From the NCBI GenBank assembly GCA_019359285.1, contig JAHHHQ010000052.1, forward strand, positions 62,001 to 126,000: a stretch of DNA of 64,000 bases, given 5' to 3'. Each line of letters opens with the position of its first letter. The stretch's first letter is position 1. The position numbers were made by a program, and so were the translations under genes. Positions 52,787 to 60,831 of this stretch are shown here, in pieces. The notes below the pieces were generated by a model, which worked only from the letters and a program-made list of their open reading frames with translations, did not search any database and was not told where the DNA came from. The stretch comes from Nodosilinea sp. WJT8-NPBG4 (GTDB lineage Bacteria > Cyanobacteriota > Cyanobacteriia > Phormidesmidales > Phormidesmidaceae).

Positions 52787-54148
52787 ATGGCCGGTTCTGC
52801 TCGTCAATATCACATCACCACCTTCGGCTGCCAAATGAACAAGGCCGACTCCGAGCGCATGGCGGGCATTCTCGACACCATGGGCCTCACCTGGACCGAC
52901 GACCCCTTCAACGCCGACGTGGTGCTCTACAACACCTGCACCATTCGCGACAACGCCGAGCAAAAAGTCTACTCCTACCTAGGTCGCCAGGCCAGACGCA
53001 AGCACGAAAACCCCGACCTGACGTTAATTGTCGCCGGCTGCGTCGCCCAGCAAGAAGGCGAGGCCCTGCTGCGCCGGGTGCCCGAGCTTGACCTAGTAAT
53101 GGGGCCACAGCACGCCAACCGCCTGCAAGACCTGCTAGAGCAGGTATTCGACGGCAACCAGGTCGTCGCCACCGAAGAGGTGGACATTATGGAAGACATC
53201 ACCAAGCCCCGGCGCGACAGCACAATCACCGCATGGGTGAACGTGATCTACGGCTGCAATGAGCGCTGCACCTACTGTGTGGTGCCCGGCGTGCGCGGCG
53301 TCGAGCAATCGCGCACCCCCGAGGCCATCCGCGCCGAGATAGAAGAGCTGGGTCGCCAGGGGTTCAAAGAAATCACCCTGCTGGGCCAAAACATCGACGC
53401 CTACGGTCGCGACCTGCCTGGCTCTACCGTCGACGGGCGGCACCAGCACACTTTCACTGACTTGCTGTATTTCGTCCACGATGTGCCCGGCATTGAGCGC
53501 ATTCGCTTTGCCACCAGCCACCCCCGCTACTTTACCGAGCGGCTGATTCGCGCCTGCGCCGAGCTGCCCAAGGTGTGCGAGCACTTCCATATTCCCTTTC
53601 AGTCGGGCGACAACGACGTGCTGAAGGCTATGGCGCGGGGCTACACCCACGAAAAATATCGCCGCATTATCGACACCGTGCGCCGCTACCTGCCCGACGC
53701 CGCCCTCAGTGCCGATGCGATCGTCGGCTTCCCCGGCGAAACCGAGGAGCAGTTTCAGCGCACGATGGACTTGGTTAGCGACATTGCCTTTGACCAGCTC
53801 AACACGGCCGCCTATTCGCCCCGCCCCGGCACCCCCGCCGCCCTCTGGGAAAACCAGCTGTCTGAAGAGGTGAAGGCCGATCGCCTCCAGCGCATCAACC
53901 ATCTGGTGAATACGAAGGCGGCGGAGCGATCGCAGCGCTACCAGGGCCGCATCGAAGAAGTGCTAGTCGAAGCCGCTAACCCCAAGAACCCCACCCAAGT
54001 GATGGGCCGCACCCGAGGCAACCGCCTCGCCTTCTTCCCCGGCGATATTGCAGTGCTGAAGGGCGAACTAGTGCCGGTCAAGATTACCGAAGTGCGACCC
54101 TTTAGCCTGACCGGAGAACCGCTGCGGGTGCCGGCGATCGCAGGCTAA
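52787..54148 (+). CDS. miaB: tRNA-2-methylthio-N6-dimethylallyladenosine synthase
   Basis: 453 residues. The N-terminal UPF0004 domain starts YHITTFGCQMNKADSERMAG (first cluster Cys), with YNTCTIRDNAEQKVY and VAGCVAQQEG giving the other two. Radical SAM cluster in YGCNERCTYCVVPGVRG (CxxxCxxC). TRAM domain at the end (about 385-450). Adds a methylthio group at C2 of i6A37 in tRNA. ATG 52787 is used; the longer frame begins with TTG. A hairpin terminator follows. Confidence 0.97.
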   Translation: MAGSARQYHITTFGCQMNKADSERMAGILDTMGLTWTDDPFNADVVLYNTCTIRDNAEQKVYSYLGRQARRKHENPDLTLIVAGCVAQQEGEALLRRVPELDLVMGPQHANRLQDLLEQVFDGNQVVATEEVDIMEDITKPRRDSTITAWVNVIYGCNERCTYCVVPGVRGVEQSRTPEAIRAEIEELGRQGFKEITLLGQNIDAYGRDLPGSTVDGRHQHTFTDLLYFVHDVPGIERIRFATSHPRYFTERLIRACAELPKVCEHFHIPFQSGDNDVLKAMARGYTHEKYRRIIDTVRRYLPDAALSADAIVGFPGETEEQFQRTMDLVSDIAFDQLNTAAYSPRPGTPAALWENQLSEEVKADRLQRINHLVNTKAAERSQRYQGRIEEVLVEAANPKNPTQVMGRTRGNRLAFFPGDIAVLKGELVPVKITEVRPFSLTGEPLRVPAIAG

Positions 54149-54198
54149 CCACGGCCAAACGTTGGGCTGAGAGCAATTAAGGACACCATAATTTGTTG

Positions 54199-54228
54199 AG
54201 CGCAGGGGCTGAGGCTGCTGCGCTGTTT
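54199..54228 (+). terminator. Intrinsic terminator after miaB
   Basis: AGCGCAG (54199-54205) pairs with CTGCGCT (54218-54224), 12-base loop, followed by GTTTTG. Located 50 bp after the miaB stop. Confidence 0.55.
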
Positions 54229-54337
54229 TGTCGTGCGATCGCGGCCTGAGCCCGATCTGTCCGAATTGGGATTGAAAGGGGGAGAGGGTGCGATCGTCCA
54301 GTGCAATCTGCCCAAGAGCCTTTAACTTCTGTGCCTT

Positions 54338-54357
54338 TAGCTACATTTTTGTAGCTA
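54338..54357. promoter_or_regulatory. Palindrome TAGCTACA-TTTT-TGTAGCTA
   Basis: Perfect 8-bp arms in the 302-bp spacer between miaB and the HPP gene, followed by a second short symmetry TGTCA...TGACA. Possibly an operator for the HPP gene. The rest of the spacer shows only the miaB terminator. Confidence 0.4.
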
Positions 54358-54450
54358 TGTCAGCAAAGTGTGACAAAATACTTCCAGAGTATTTTTGCTC
54401 ATCGGCTGCGTCGAGCAGTCGGGCGGTTCAGGCCAACAGCGGACACCACC

Positions 54451-54981
54451 ATGAGACAGCTCAACTATCGACCTGCGCCTCGAACCCTTAGGCTATGGCG
54501 CCCTTCGTCCCATCAACCGCGGTTCACCTATGGGCAAATTTTCACCTCCTACCTGTGCAGCTTTGTGGGCATTGCCGTCCTGGCCTACCTCACGGCCTAC
54601 ACCGGCTATCCCTTAATTGCGGCCCCCTTTGGAGCCACGGCGGTGCTGGTGTTTGCCGTGCCCGAAAGCCCCCTGGCCCAACCCCGCAACGTGATTGGAG
54701 GATGCGTGATCGGGGGGGTGGTCTGCGTCGCCTGCGTCAGTCTCTTTGGCACCGCGCCCTGGGTAATGGCCCTAGCCGTAGCCACCGCTATTAAGCTAAT
54801 GCAGCTCACCCACACCCTGCATCCCCCTGGGGGAGCCGTTGCCCTGGTGGGCATTATGAGCAATGCCTCTTGGGATTTTGTCTTTACCCCCGTGTTGACC
54901 GGGGCGGTTTTGCTAGTGGTCTGTACGGTGGCCTTTAGCCACTGGATGCCGGATCGCCCTTACCCAAAACACTGGTTCTAG
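54451..54981 (+). CDS. HPP family membrane protein
   Basis: 176 residues, four hydrophobic helices. HPP signature in LTHTLHPPGGAVALVGI near 130; YPLIAAPFGATAVLVFAVPESPLAQPRNVIGG is also diagnostic. Plant chloroplast and cyanobacterial members have been linked to nitrite transport. That role is possible here, but the nearby NrtB-type transporter is 3 kb away and not in the same operon. ATG 54451 starts the natural N-terminus; 27 upstream codons look unrelated. Confidence 0.9.
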   Translation: MRQLNYRPAPRTLRLWRPSSHQPRFTYGQIFTSYLCSFVGIAVLAYLTAYTGYPLIAAPFGATAVLVFAVPESPLAQPRNVIGGCVIGGVVCVACVSLFGTAPWVMALAVATAIKLMQLTHTLHPPGGAVALVGIMSNASWDFVFTPVLTGAVLLVVCTVAFSHWMPDRPYPKHWF

Positions 54982-55058
54982 AGCTGGGAACTCTGGTGAC
55001 GCAACTGTAGCCCGTCTGGTTGAGACATTTCCCAAACGTGTTTCTATTAGAGTCGTGG

Positions 55059-55628
55059 TTATGGCGATGCTGGTGGGGTGATGGGTTCAGCTGCTGGGGC
55101 ATAAAACGCCAGGTGGGTTGTGCCGTAGTGCTTTTGGCGCACCAGCTCTAGCCCCGGAATGGCGACTGGAGTCCACGCATCGGGGCGATGCTCTACAGCA
55201 ATTTCGCCTGTGGGCTGAAGCAAGCTTAGGCTCGCCACCCGTTCGAGAACCGGCAGGTACAGCTCGCTGTCGTAGGGCGGATCGAAGTAAATGCAGTCGA
55301 AAGGTTGCCCGTGCAGCCGCGACAGCTGCTTCACTACATCGCCTCGGAATAGGCTGAAGTTTTGGTCAGGCTGCGCCACTTTCTGCCAATTTTCGCGGGT
55401 AATGGCGTAGGCCTCCGGCGACTTCTCAATCCCCACCACTTCTGCTGCACCGCGACACAGCGCCTCGGCCCCCATCGCGCCGCTGCCCGTGCACAGATCG
55501 AGCCAGCGGCAGTCTGCCATGCGACCCTGCCAGATGTTAAACAGCGCCTCGCGCACCCGCGCCGAGGTGGGGCGGGTGTCTAGACCGGGCAGGGTTCTGA
55601 GGGCGCGATTACCGTAGATGCGCAGCAT
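55059..55628 (-). CDS. rsmD: 16S rRNA (guanine966-N2)-methyltransferase
   Basis: 189 residues. LRIYGNRALRTLPGLDTRPTSARVREALFNIW is the RsmD N-terminal block; SAM motif WLDLCTGSGAMGAEAL; catalytic DPPY in CIYFDPPYDSEL. Methylates G966 of 16S rRNA during 30S assembly. It follows hisH with a 3-bp gap on the same strand, so they are probably co-transcribed. Confidence 0.94.
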   Translation of the reverse strand: MLRIYGNRALRTLPGLDTRPTSARVREALFNIWQGRMADCRWLDLCTGSGAMGAEALCRGAAEVVGIEKSPEAYAITRENWQKVAQPDQNFSLFRGDVVKQLSRLHGQPFDCIYFDPPYDSELYLPVLERVASLSLLQPTGEIAVEHRPDAWTPVAIPGLELVRQKHYGTTHLAFYAPAAEPITPPASP

Positions 55629-55631
55629 GGG

Positions 55632-56276
55632 CTAGGCCACAGCCATAGGGGTTTGAGCTTTGACCAGAGCGACAAAGTTGGCCAGCATGATCAGGCCAGC
55701 CGGAGCCGACTTTTCGGGATGATACTGCATAGCCAGGATGTTGTCTTGGGCGATCGCAGCCGTCACCGCCTGAGTCCCGTGGGTCGTCGTCGCCGCATTC
55801 ACCGCTGGGTCGCTAGGCTCGGCATAGTAGGAGTGCACAAAGTACACCCAGTCGCCATCGCTTACCCCCTGCCACAGGGGGCATTGGGGCTGGGTAAGCG
55901 TCAGCTGATTCCAACCCATGTGGGGAATGGCAATGTCCGGCTCTTTCTGAAACTTCTTGATGCGTCCGGGAATGATGCCCAGCCCCGGCTCTACGCCCTC
56001 GTCGCTGCCGTCAAACAATAGCTGTAGGCCCAGACAAATGCCAAGAAACGGTTTACCCGATGCGATCGCCGCTTTAATCGGCTCCACCAGCCCCTTCTCT
56101 CGCAGGTGCCGCATCGCCGGGTCAAAGGCCCCATCGCCGGGCAGCACCAGAGCATCAGCGGCCTCCAGATCGGCCACCACGTCGGTGATTTGCGGTGTCG
56201 CTCCCGCCAGCGCCAACCCTTTGCAAGCCGAGTGCAGGTTGCCCATGTCGTAATCAATCACGGCAATATTAGCCAT
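55632..56276 (-). CDS. hisH: Imidazole glycerol phosphate synthase, glutaminase subunit
   Basis: 214 residues, class I glutamine amidotransferase. Nucleophile Cys in FLGICLGLQLLF; His-x-Glu in AMQYHPEKSAPAG. N-terminus IAVIDYDMGNLHSACKGL is typical. Supplies ammonia to HisF in histidine synthesis. hisF is not adjacent, as is common in cyanobacteria. First gene of a short hisH-rsmD unit. Confidence 0.96.
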   Translation of the reverse strand: MANIAVIDYDMGNLHSACKGLALAGATPQITDVVADLEAADALVLPGDGAFDPAMRHLREKGLVEPIKAAIASGKPFLGICLGLQLLFDGSDEGVEPGLGIIPGRIKKFQKEPDIAIPHMGWNQLTLTQPQCPLWQGVSDGDWVYFVHSYYAEPSDPAVNAATTTHGTQAVTAAIAQDNILAMQYHPEKSAPAGLIMLANFVALVKAQTPMAVA

Positions 56277-56329
56277 ACATGCTCCTGCCCTCTGGCGTCG
56301 GGGTTTCTACAGACTCTATCCTACCTGGG

Positions 56330-56535
56330 GATGGGTAGGGAGAGTGGGAGAGTAGGGGGTGGATGGGTAGGGGGTGGAGGAAAGTTTTGAGTGCTGAGTT
56401 TTGAGTTTTGGATGTACGGAAAGCACCCAAAATTCAACCCTTAAAAAAATTCAAAACTAGCTTCTCACTCTGCCACTTCCTTATATTCCCCACCTCCCTC
56501 ACCTCCCTCCCCCCTTCACCCCTCGCTCCCTACCC
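56330..56535. repeat. Composite fold-back repeat
   Basis: G-rich arm (GGGTAGGGAGAGTGGGAGAG-type words), then TTTTGAGTGCTGAGTTTTGAG, a short centre, CAAAATTC words, and a C-rich arm (CCCACCTCCCTCACC). A roughly 200-bp imperfect inverted repeat filling the spacer before the pyroglutamyl-peptidase-like gene, with the same words as at 32.7 and 39.3 kb. Confidence 0.65.
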
Positions 56536-56539
56536 CTCC

Positions 56540-57055
56540 ATGCTCCTCACCACCTTCGCCCCCTGGCGAGCCCACCAGCCCTCCAACGCCGCTGATGATC
56601 TAATTGCCCACCTGCAACAGCAGCAGCAGATTCCCTTGGGCACCACTGTCCTGCGCCACATCCCCGTCAGTTTTGAGCTGGCCCCGATCCGGGTCATCGC
56701 CAAGGTGGTTGAGCTACGGCCGCCGGTGGTAGTGTGCTGCGGCATGGCCGAGGGGCGCACCCACCTCAACCTAGAGCGCTACGGTAAACAGGACGATTTG
56801 GCGGTACCGACCTCCCTACCGCTGGAAGCCTTGATGGCGGATACTCACCTGACGGTGATTAGCGACTGCGCCGGCACCTACGTCTGCAACCACTTGTACT
56901 ACCAGGTGCTGGGGTCGATCGCACAACACCACTGGCCCGTCCAAGCCCTCTTTGTCCACATTCCACCCCTGACCCCAGCAACGCGCCCCATATTTGCCCA
57001 CGACCTGGCCCTCATACTAGAACGGCTGACCCTATTGGCCAGCCGTTCTGCGTAA
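56540..57055 (+). CDS. Pyroglutamyl-peptidase I-like protein (C15)
   Basis: 171 residues from ATG 56540 (MLLTTFAPWRAHQPSNA). C15-type features: Glu in VVVCCGMAEGRTHLNLER, the nucleophile in ISDCAGTYVCNHLYY (family S-C-x-G-x-Y-x-C-N), and His in FVHIPPLTP. It is shorter than typical Pcp (about 215) and more divergent. Removes N-terminal pyroglutamate if active, releasing 5-oxoproline, the substrate of the 5-oxoprolinase encoded 14 kb upstream. A 44-codon extension would translate repeat DNA. Confidence 0.82.
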   Translation: MLLTTFAPWRAHQPSNAADDLIAHLQQQQQIPLGTTVLRHIPVSFELAPIRVIAKVVELRPPVVVCCGMAEGRTHLNLERYGKQDDLAVPTSLPLEALMADTHLTVISDCAGTYVCNHLYYQVLGSIAQHHWPVQALFVHIPPLTPATRPIFAHDLALILERLTLLASRSA

Positions 57056-57068
57056 GGTGAGGTGACGA

Positions 57069-58697
57069 TTAGTTGACGGTGGTTTGGAAGCTAATCAGCC
57101 CAACCTGGTTGGCGTTGACAGGCCCCACCGTTACCACCACAGCGCCGTTGTTTTGGTTGGCGCCGCAGACCGCAGGCAGGGCTGCTCCCGGCGGAAAGAA
57201 GGTGCCAGGGTCGCCATCGGCAGCGCTAGTGTACGTAACCGTCGGCCCCGCTGGGCTAGAGGAGGCGATCGCCTCAATGCCTAACCCCGGCCCGTAGCCG
57301 TCGGGGTTGAAAGTCGTCCCTGCCGGAATCTGGTCGCACACCTCTACGCCGGCAACGCTAACAGTGTCAGTGTTAGCCAAGTAAATAGTGTATTCAATAC
57401 CATTGCCGGTCTGCACGGGCGGGTCGGCAATAGTAATTTGCCCTTGGCCCAGGTTGTTGTTGCGCAGTAGGTCAATATTGCTGCCGGTGCCCAAAACTTG
57501 GCTAAAGTCGGGCAGAGTAGCCGGCCCTAGCAGGTCGGTAACCCGCTTCACTAACGAGAAGCCTCCAGTTCGCCGAATTAGACCGAAGCCACCGGCGATT
57601 AGGTCAAGACCACCGACGGCATTTCCTCCCGTGGTGTTAGTAGGAAAAACAGTCGTGTCGAAGAAATTGACAAGCTGTGCACCTGACCCATTCACATCAA
57701 CGGCAAACAGCGAATACCCAAAAATAGGGTTTGCATTGTCAGGATCCGTTACCAAAGAATTGATGGGGAAAAAGATACCCTGCACCGCTTGAGGCCCTAC
57801 TAGGTGAGACGGCCTAAACAACGGTTGCGTAGAATCGCCTTGATCGTCCCACCGCATCACGGCCGATGCTACCTGAACTTCGTTACTGGCACCCCAATCG
57901 CCGGCACCAATATCAATTAAAGGGCCATAGGCGGCTGGAGCCCCATTACCGTCTAGAGCTGTGATCGCCGCAATTTTAAAGGCATCATTGCCGCCCCGCT
58001 CCAGAATCAAAAATCCCACATTTTCCTGGTCGGCAACGGGAACCGAAATGCCGGGAGCCGAAATGATGTAGTCAATTCTCTCAATATTGTTGGCGGTTTC
58101 CTGGCCACTTCCCCCAGCAGCCACTTCCGGCACATTGTTAAAAACGTTGTCAATACCCCGGTTGATGATATTGCTCAGCATGGCCTCTTCAATGCCCCCA
58201 ACCTGGCTAGGGGCTAGGGTGAGCGTGGTGGGGGTAGCGGTCGTTTGCTCAAAGAAGAGCAATTGACGGTCGGGTAGGTCGGCATCGGTATTGCGACGAA
58301 ACACGATCTGCTGGGCTAACCCTACCGGCGGCAGCAGATCTGTGGCAGGCTCAAATCGAGTGCCGGCAGCAATCACAGCGTTAAGCACAACGTTGTTCCC
58401 TGCCCCAAAGGTGAGGTTAGTAACGGTCCCTGCATTGCAACCATTAAAGGAGTTGGGATCACACGGCGTGGTGTAGGGCGTTCCTGGGAAGAAACTGTCA
58501 TCAGCAGGCTGGTTAGTAATGAGCAACTGATCAACCCCAACTGGGGGAGCAAGCTGAGCAAAGGCCGGGGCTGCCCCGCCAAACACAGTTGCTAGGGCCA
58601 GCGCGACCCCAGCCATCAAGCCAGCTGAGCGAACTACCCAGGGCAAAAGCGTCACAGCGATCCTCGGTTGCATCTGGGATATAGCAAACTGTGGCAT
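57069..58697 (-). CDS. Secreted protein with C-terminal DUF11-like domain
   Basis: About 542 residues from ATG 58697. Signal peptide: hydrophobic core LMAGVALALATVFGGAAPAFA, cut before QLAPP. The body is Asn/Gly/Thr-rich and beta-like. The last 120 residues (IEYTIYLANTDTVSVAGVEVCDQIPAGTTF) match the DUF11 adhesin-like repeat pattern. Two to three Cys pairs. Alternative starts are 58742 and 58673. It is the last gene of the surface operon. Likely an extracellular or outer-membrane-associated structural protein. Confidence 0.78.
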   Translation of the reverse strand: MPQFAISQMQPRIAVTLLPWVVRSAGLMAGVALALATVFGGAAPAFAQLAPPVGVDQLLITNQPADDSFFPGTPYTTPCDPNSFNGCNAGTVTNLTFGAGNNVVLNAVIAAGTRFEPATDLLPPVGLAQQIVFRRNTDADLPDRQLLFFEQTTATPTTLTLAPSQVGGIEEAMLSNIINRGIDNVFNNVPEVAAGGSGQETANNIERIDYIISAPGISVPVADQENVGFLILERGGNDAFKIAAITALDGNGAPAAYGPLIDIGAGDWGASNEVQVASAVMRWDDQGDSTQPLFRPSHLVGPQAVQGIFFPINSLVTDPDNANPIFGYSLFAVDVNGSGAQLVNFFDTTVFPTNTTGGNAVGGLDLIAGGFGLIRRTGGFSLVKRVTDLLGPATLPDFSQVLGTGSNIDLLRNNNLGQGQITIADPPVQTGNGIEYTIYLANTDTVSVAGVEVCDQIPAGTTFNPDGYGPGLGIEAIASSSPAGPTVTYTSAADGDPGTFFPPGAALPAVCGANQNNGAVVVTVGPVNANQVGLISFQTTVN

Positions 58698-58752
58698 GAC
58701 AAACACGGTTAAAGACGAATATGGCAATTGCGGGTCATCCATGACTCGGTTT

Positions 58753-60831
58753 TTACTCAAGCTGGAGGTCGGCCTCTTGGTTCAGGAAGATGATATCGAG
58801 ACCACGCACGTCGGTGAAGATAAACTCAACTCGGCGATCGCGGGCATATTCCACCCGGCCGCTGCCCTCGCTGCGGCGCTGGGCCTCACCAAAGGGCACG
58901 ATCCGCATGCGCTCCATGGGCACCCCTTTGCGAATTAGGTAGTCGCGGGCGGCCAGGGCACGGCGCTCGCTCAGGGCCAGGTTGTAGGCAACGCTGGCGC
59001 GGGGGTCAGTGTGGCCATGCAGTTCCACCGTGAGGACGGGATATTCCAGCAGGGCGGCGGCAATCTGGTCAAGCACCCCGGCGCTCTCGGTGCTGATATT
59101 GGAGCGATCGAGGGCAAAGTGAATGTTGCGCGGAATCTCAAGCCGCAGGGGTTCCAGCGGCGGCGGCGGATCAACGGGCGCAGGCGGTGGCGTGGGTGGA
59201 TTGCAGCTAGGCGGCTCCACCGGGATGGCAGGCAGGTCCGGCTGGGTACCGTCGGCGGCGAGCACGGCCGCCACCGCAGCTGGTTCGGAGGTGCCCCACT
59301 CAGGGTCGCTGGCGATCGCGCTCACCCGCGTCCCTGGCGGCAGCGCCAGACTGGCGCTAAAGGTGCCCTCGGGGCTGGCAGTCACGGTCCCCAGTGGCTC
59401 AGTCAGTGGACTGTAAGGAAAGCCTGGCTCCGCCACTCGGTAGAGGTCAATTTCGCTGCCAGGGTCCGCGGTGCCAGTGAGGGTGACCTCCGCTGCGCCG
59501 CTGACAAAGCTATAGGCGTCAAACTGAGGGGCGTTGATGGCGGCGTTGCCGGTCTCGCGGCGGCGGTGGTGCGAGTTGCGCGGCGGGTTTGGCCCATCCC
59601 CCTTTTGGAAGTCTTGGACTTCTGTGTTGCCCTGGGTGTTGAGGTCAATGGCCAGGCCATCCAGCTCAGCATAACGGTTGCCGCGAATTTGGTTGCGGTG
59701 GCTGAGGGGGTAGGCCGTCACCGCAACCCCAGGCCCAGGCTGGTAGCCAATAAAGTTGTCGCTGAGCTCGTGATCGCTGCCCATTAGATACACCGCCGCC
59801 CGCTCAAACCGCCGCCCGTTGTACTGAATGGCGTTGCCCGAGATCTCGGTGGCCCCCTCCGGCTTAAATAAATAGATACCGCTGCCGTCGTTGGCGCAGA
59901 TCAGGTTATCGGTGATGGCACTGGAGGCGATGGTACCCTCCAATCGAATGGCGTCGGGCATGCCGGCCAGACCGTTGCCGATGATAGCGTTCTCGCTCAC
60001 CTGCAAGCCATCGGCCCGAAAGCCCGTAATGATGGCGCTGCCATCGTGGTTTTGAATGCGGTTGTTGCGAATCGTGGTCTCCACGGCGTTAAACACCGTT
60101 ACCCCAAAGGCCGAAGGCACTGCGGGGAACTCGCCGTCGGGCGGTAGCCCCAGCCAGTTTTGCTCAATGACGACCCCACGTGGGGCCAGGTCAGCTTGGT
60201 CTAGCCGAAACAGCTCCAGGGCCGGACTGAGGGGGCTAGAGTCGACCGGGGGTGCCAGGGCGCTGACAAAAATATCCGAGGGTGGCGTGGTTTTAGTGGC
60301 GCGATCGCTGGTGCGAAATCCATACAAACTTAGCCCCCGCACCGTCACCCCATCGGCGGCAATGGTCAGGCCGCGAGCCACCTCGCGGCCCTCTGCCACA
60401 GTCAGGCTCACCGCTGGCGCAGCAGGAAACTTGGGGTCATAGGTGGCCGACCCGTCGTAGCCTGCCTGGGTAGTGCCATCGATCACCAGCTCTGGAGCGA
60501 CAATCTCGGGCAACAAATCCACCAGCGCGATCGTGGTCTGACCTACCGGTAGGTCAAAGCCAATCCGCGATCCTTGCCCCGCCGGCAGAGGCTGCACTAG
60601 GGCTTGCTCTGCCTCACTCAGTTGCTCAGGGGCGAGGGTGCCGTTGGCCAGCTCGATCGCCTCTCGTAGCGTCAGTCCTTGGTCGGGCTGCACCGGCCCA
60701 TCGTCGCCACTGGTTACCCGCATGCTGTAGGCCGCCAGAGCTGACTGCCCCAGGGCCGGGGCGATCGCCAAGCCCACAGCTGGGAGGCCCAGAGCGAACA
60801 CACTATATCCGATCCACCACCGCTGATTCAT
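58753..60831 (-). CDS. Outer membrane protein with beta-helix and OmpA domain
   Basis: 692 residues. Signal peptide (GYSVFALGLPAVGLAIAPALGQSALA). Residues 35-430 have parallel beta-helix repeats with runs of N and I (TTIRNNRIQNHDGSAIITGF, AITDNLICANDGSGIYLF). A linker PPSCNPPTPPPAPVDPPPP precedes an OmpA domain (about 570-680) with VELHGHTDPRASVAYNLALSERRALAARDYL, which binds peptidoglycan. ATG 60831 overlaps the stop of the upstream barrel gene as ATGA. The protein may anchor the barrel and/or the DUF11 protein to the wall. Confidence 0.88.
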   Translation of the reverse strand: MNQRWWIGYSVFALGLPAVGLAIAPALGQSALAAYSMRVTSGDDGPVQPDQGLTLREAIELANGTLAPEQLSEAEQALVQPLPAGQGSRIGFDLPVGQTTIALVDLLPEIVAPELVIDGTTQAGYDGSATYDPKFPAAPAVSLTVAEGREVARGLTIAADGVTVRGLSLYGFRTSDRATKTTPPSDIFVSALAPPVDSSPLSPALELFRLDQADLAPRGVVIEQNWLGLPPDGEFPAVPSAFGVTVFNAVETTIRNNRIQNHDGSAIITGFRADGLQVSENAIIGNGLAGMPDAIRLEGTIASSAITDNLICANDGSGIYLFKPEGATEISGNAIQYNGRRFERAAVYLMGSDHELSDNFIGYQPGPGVAVTAYPLSHRNQIRGNRYAELDGLAIDLNTQGNTEVQDFQKGDGPNPPRNSHHRRRETGNAAINAPQFDAYSFVSGAAEVTLTGTADPGSEIDLYRVAEPGFPYSPLTEPLGTVTASPEGTFSASLALPPGTRVSAIASDPEWGTSEPAAVAAVLAADGTQPDLPAIPVEPPSCNPPTPPPAPVDPPPPLEPLRLEIPRNIHFALDRSNISTESAGVLDQIAAALLEYPVLTVELHGHTDPRASVAYNLALSERRALAARDYLIRKGVPMERMRIVPFGEAQRRSEGSGRVEYARDRRVEFIFTDVRGLDIIFLNQEADLQLE

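Noticed and set aside
54288..54450. Frames extending the HPP protein upstream or in another register
   Set aside because: They run through a palindrome and promoter-like sequence; the HPP N-terminus starts naturally at 54451.
56408..56539. 44-residue N-terminal extension of the C15-like protein
   Set aside because: It lies in the composite repeat and is low-complexity.
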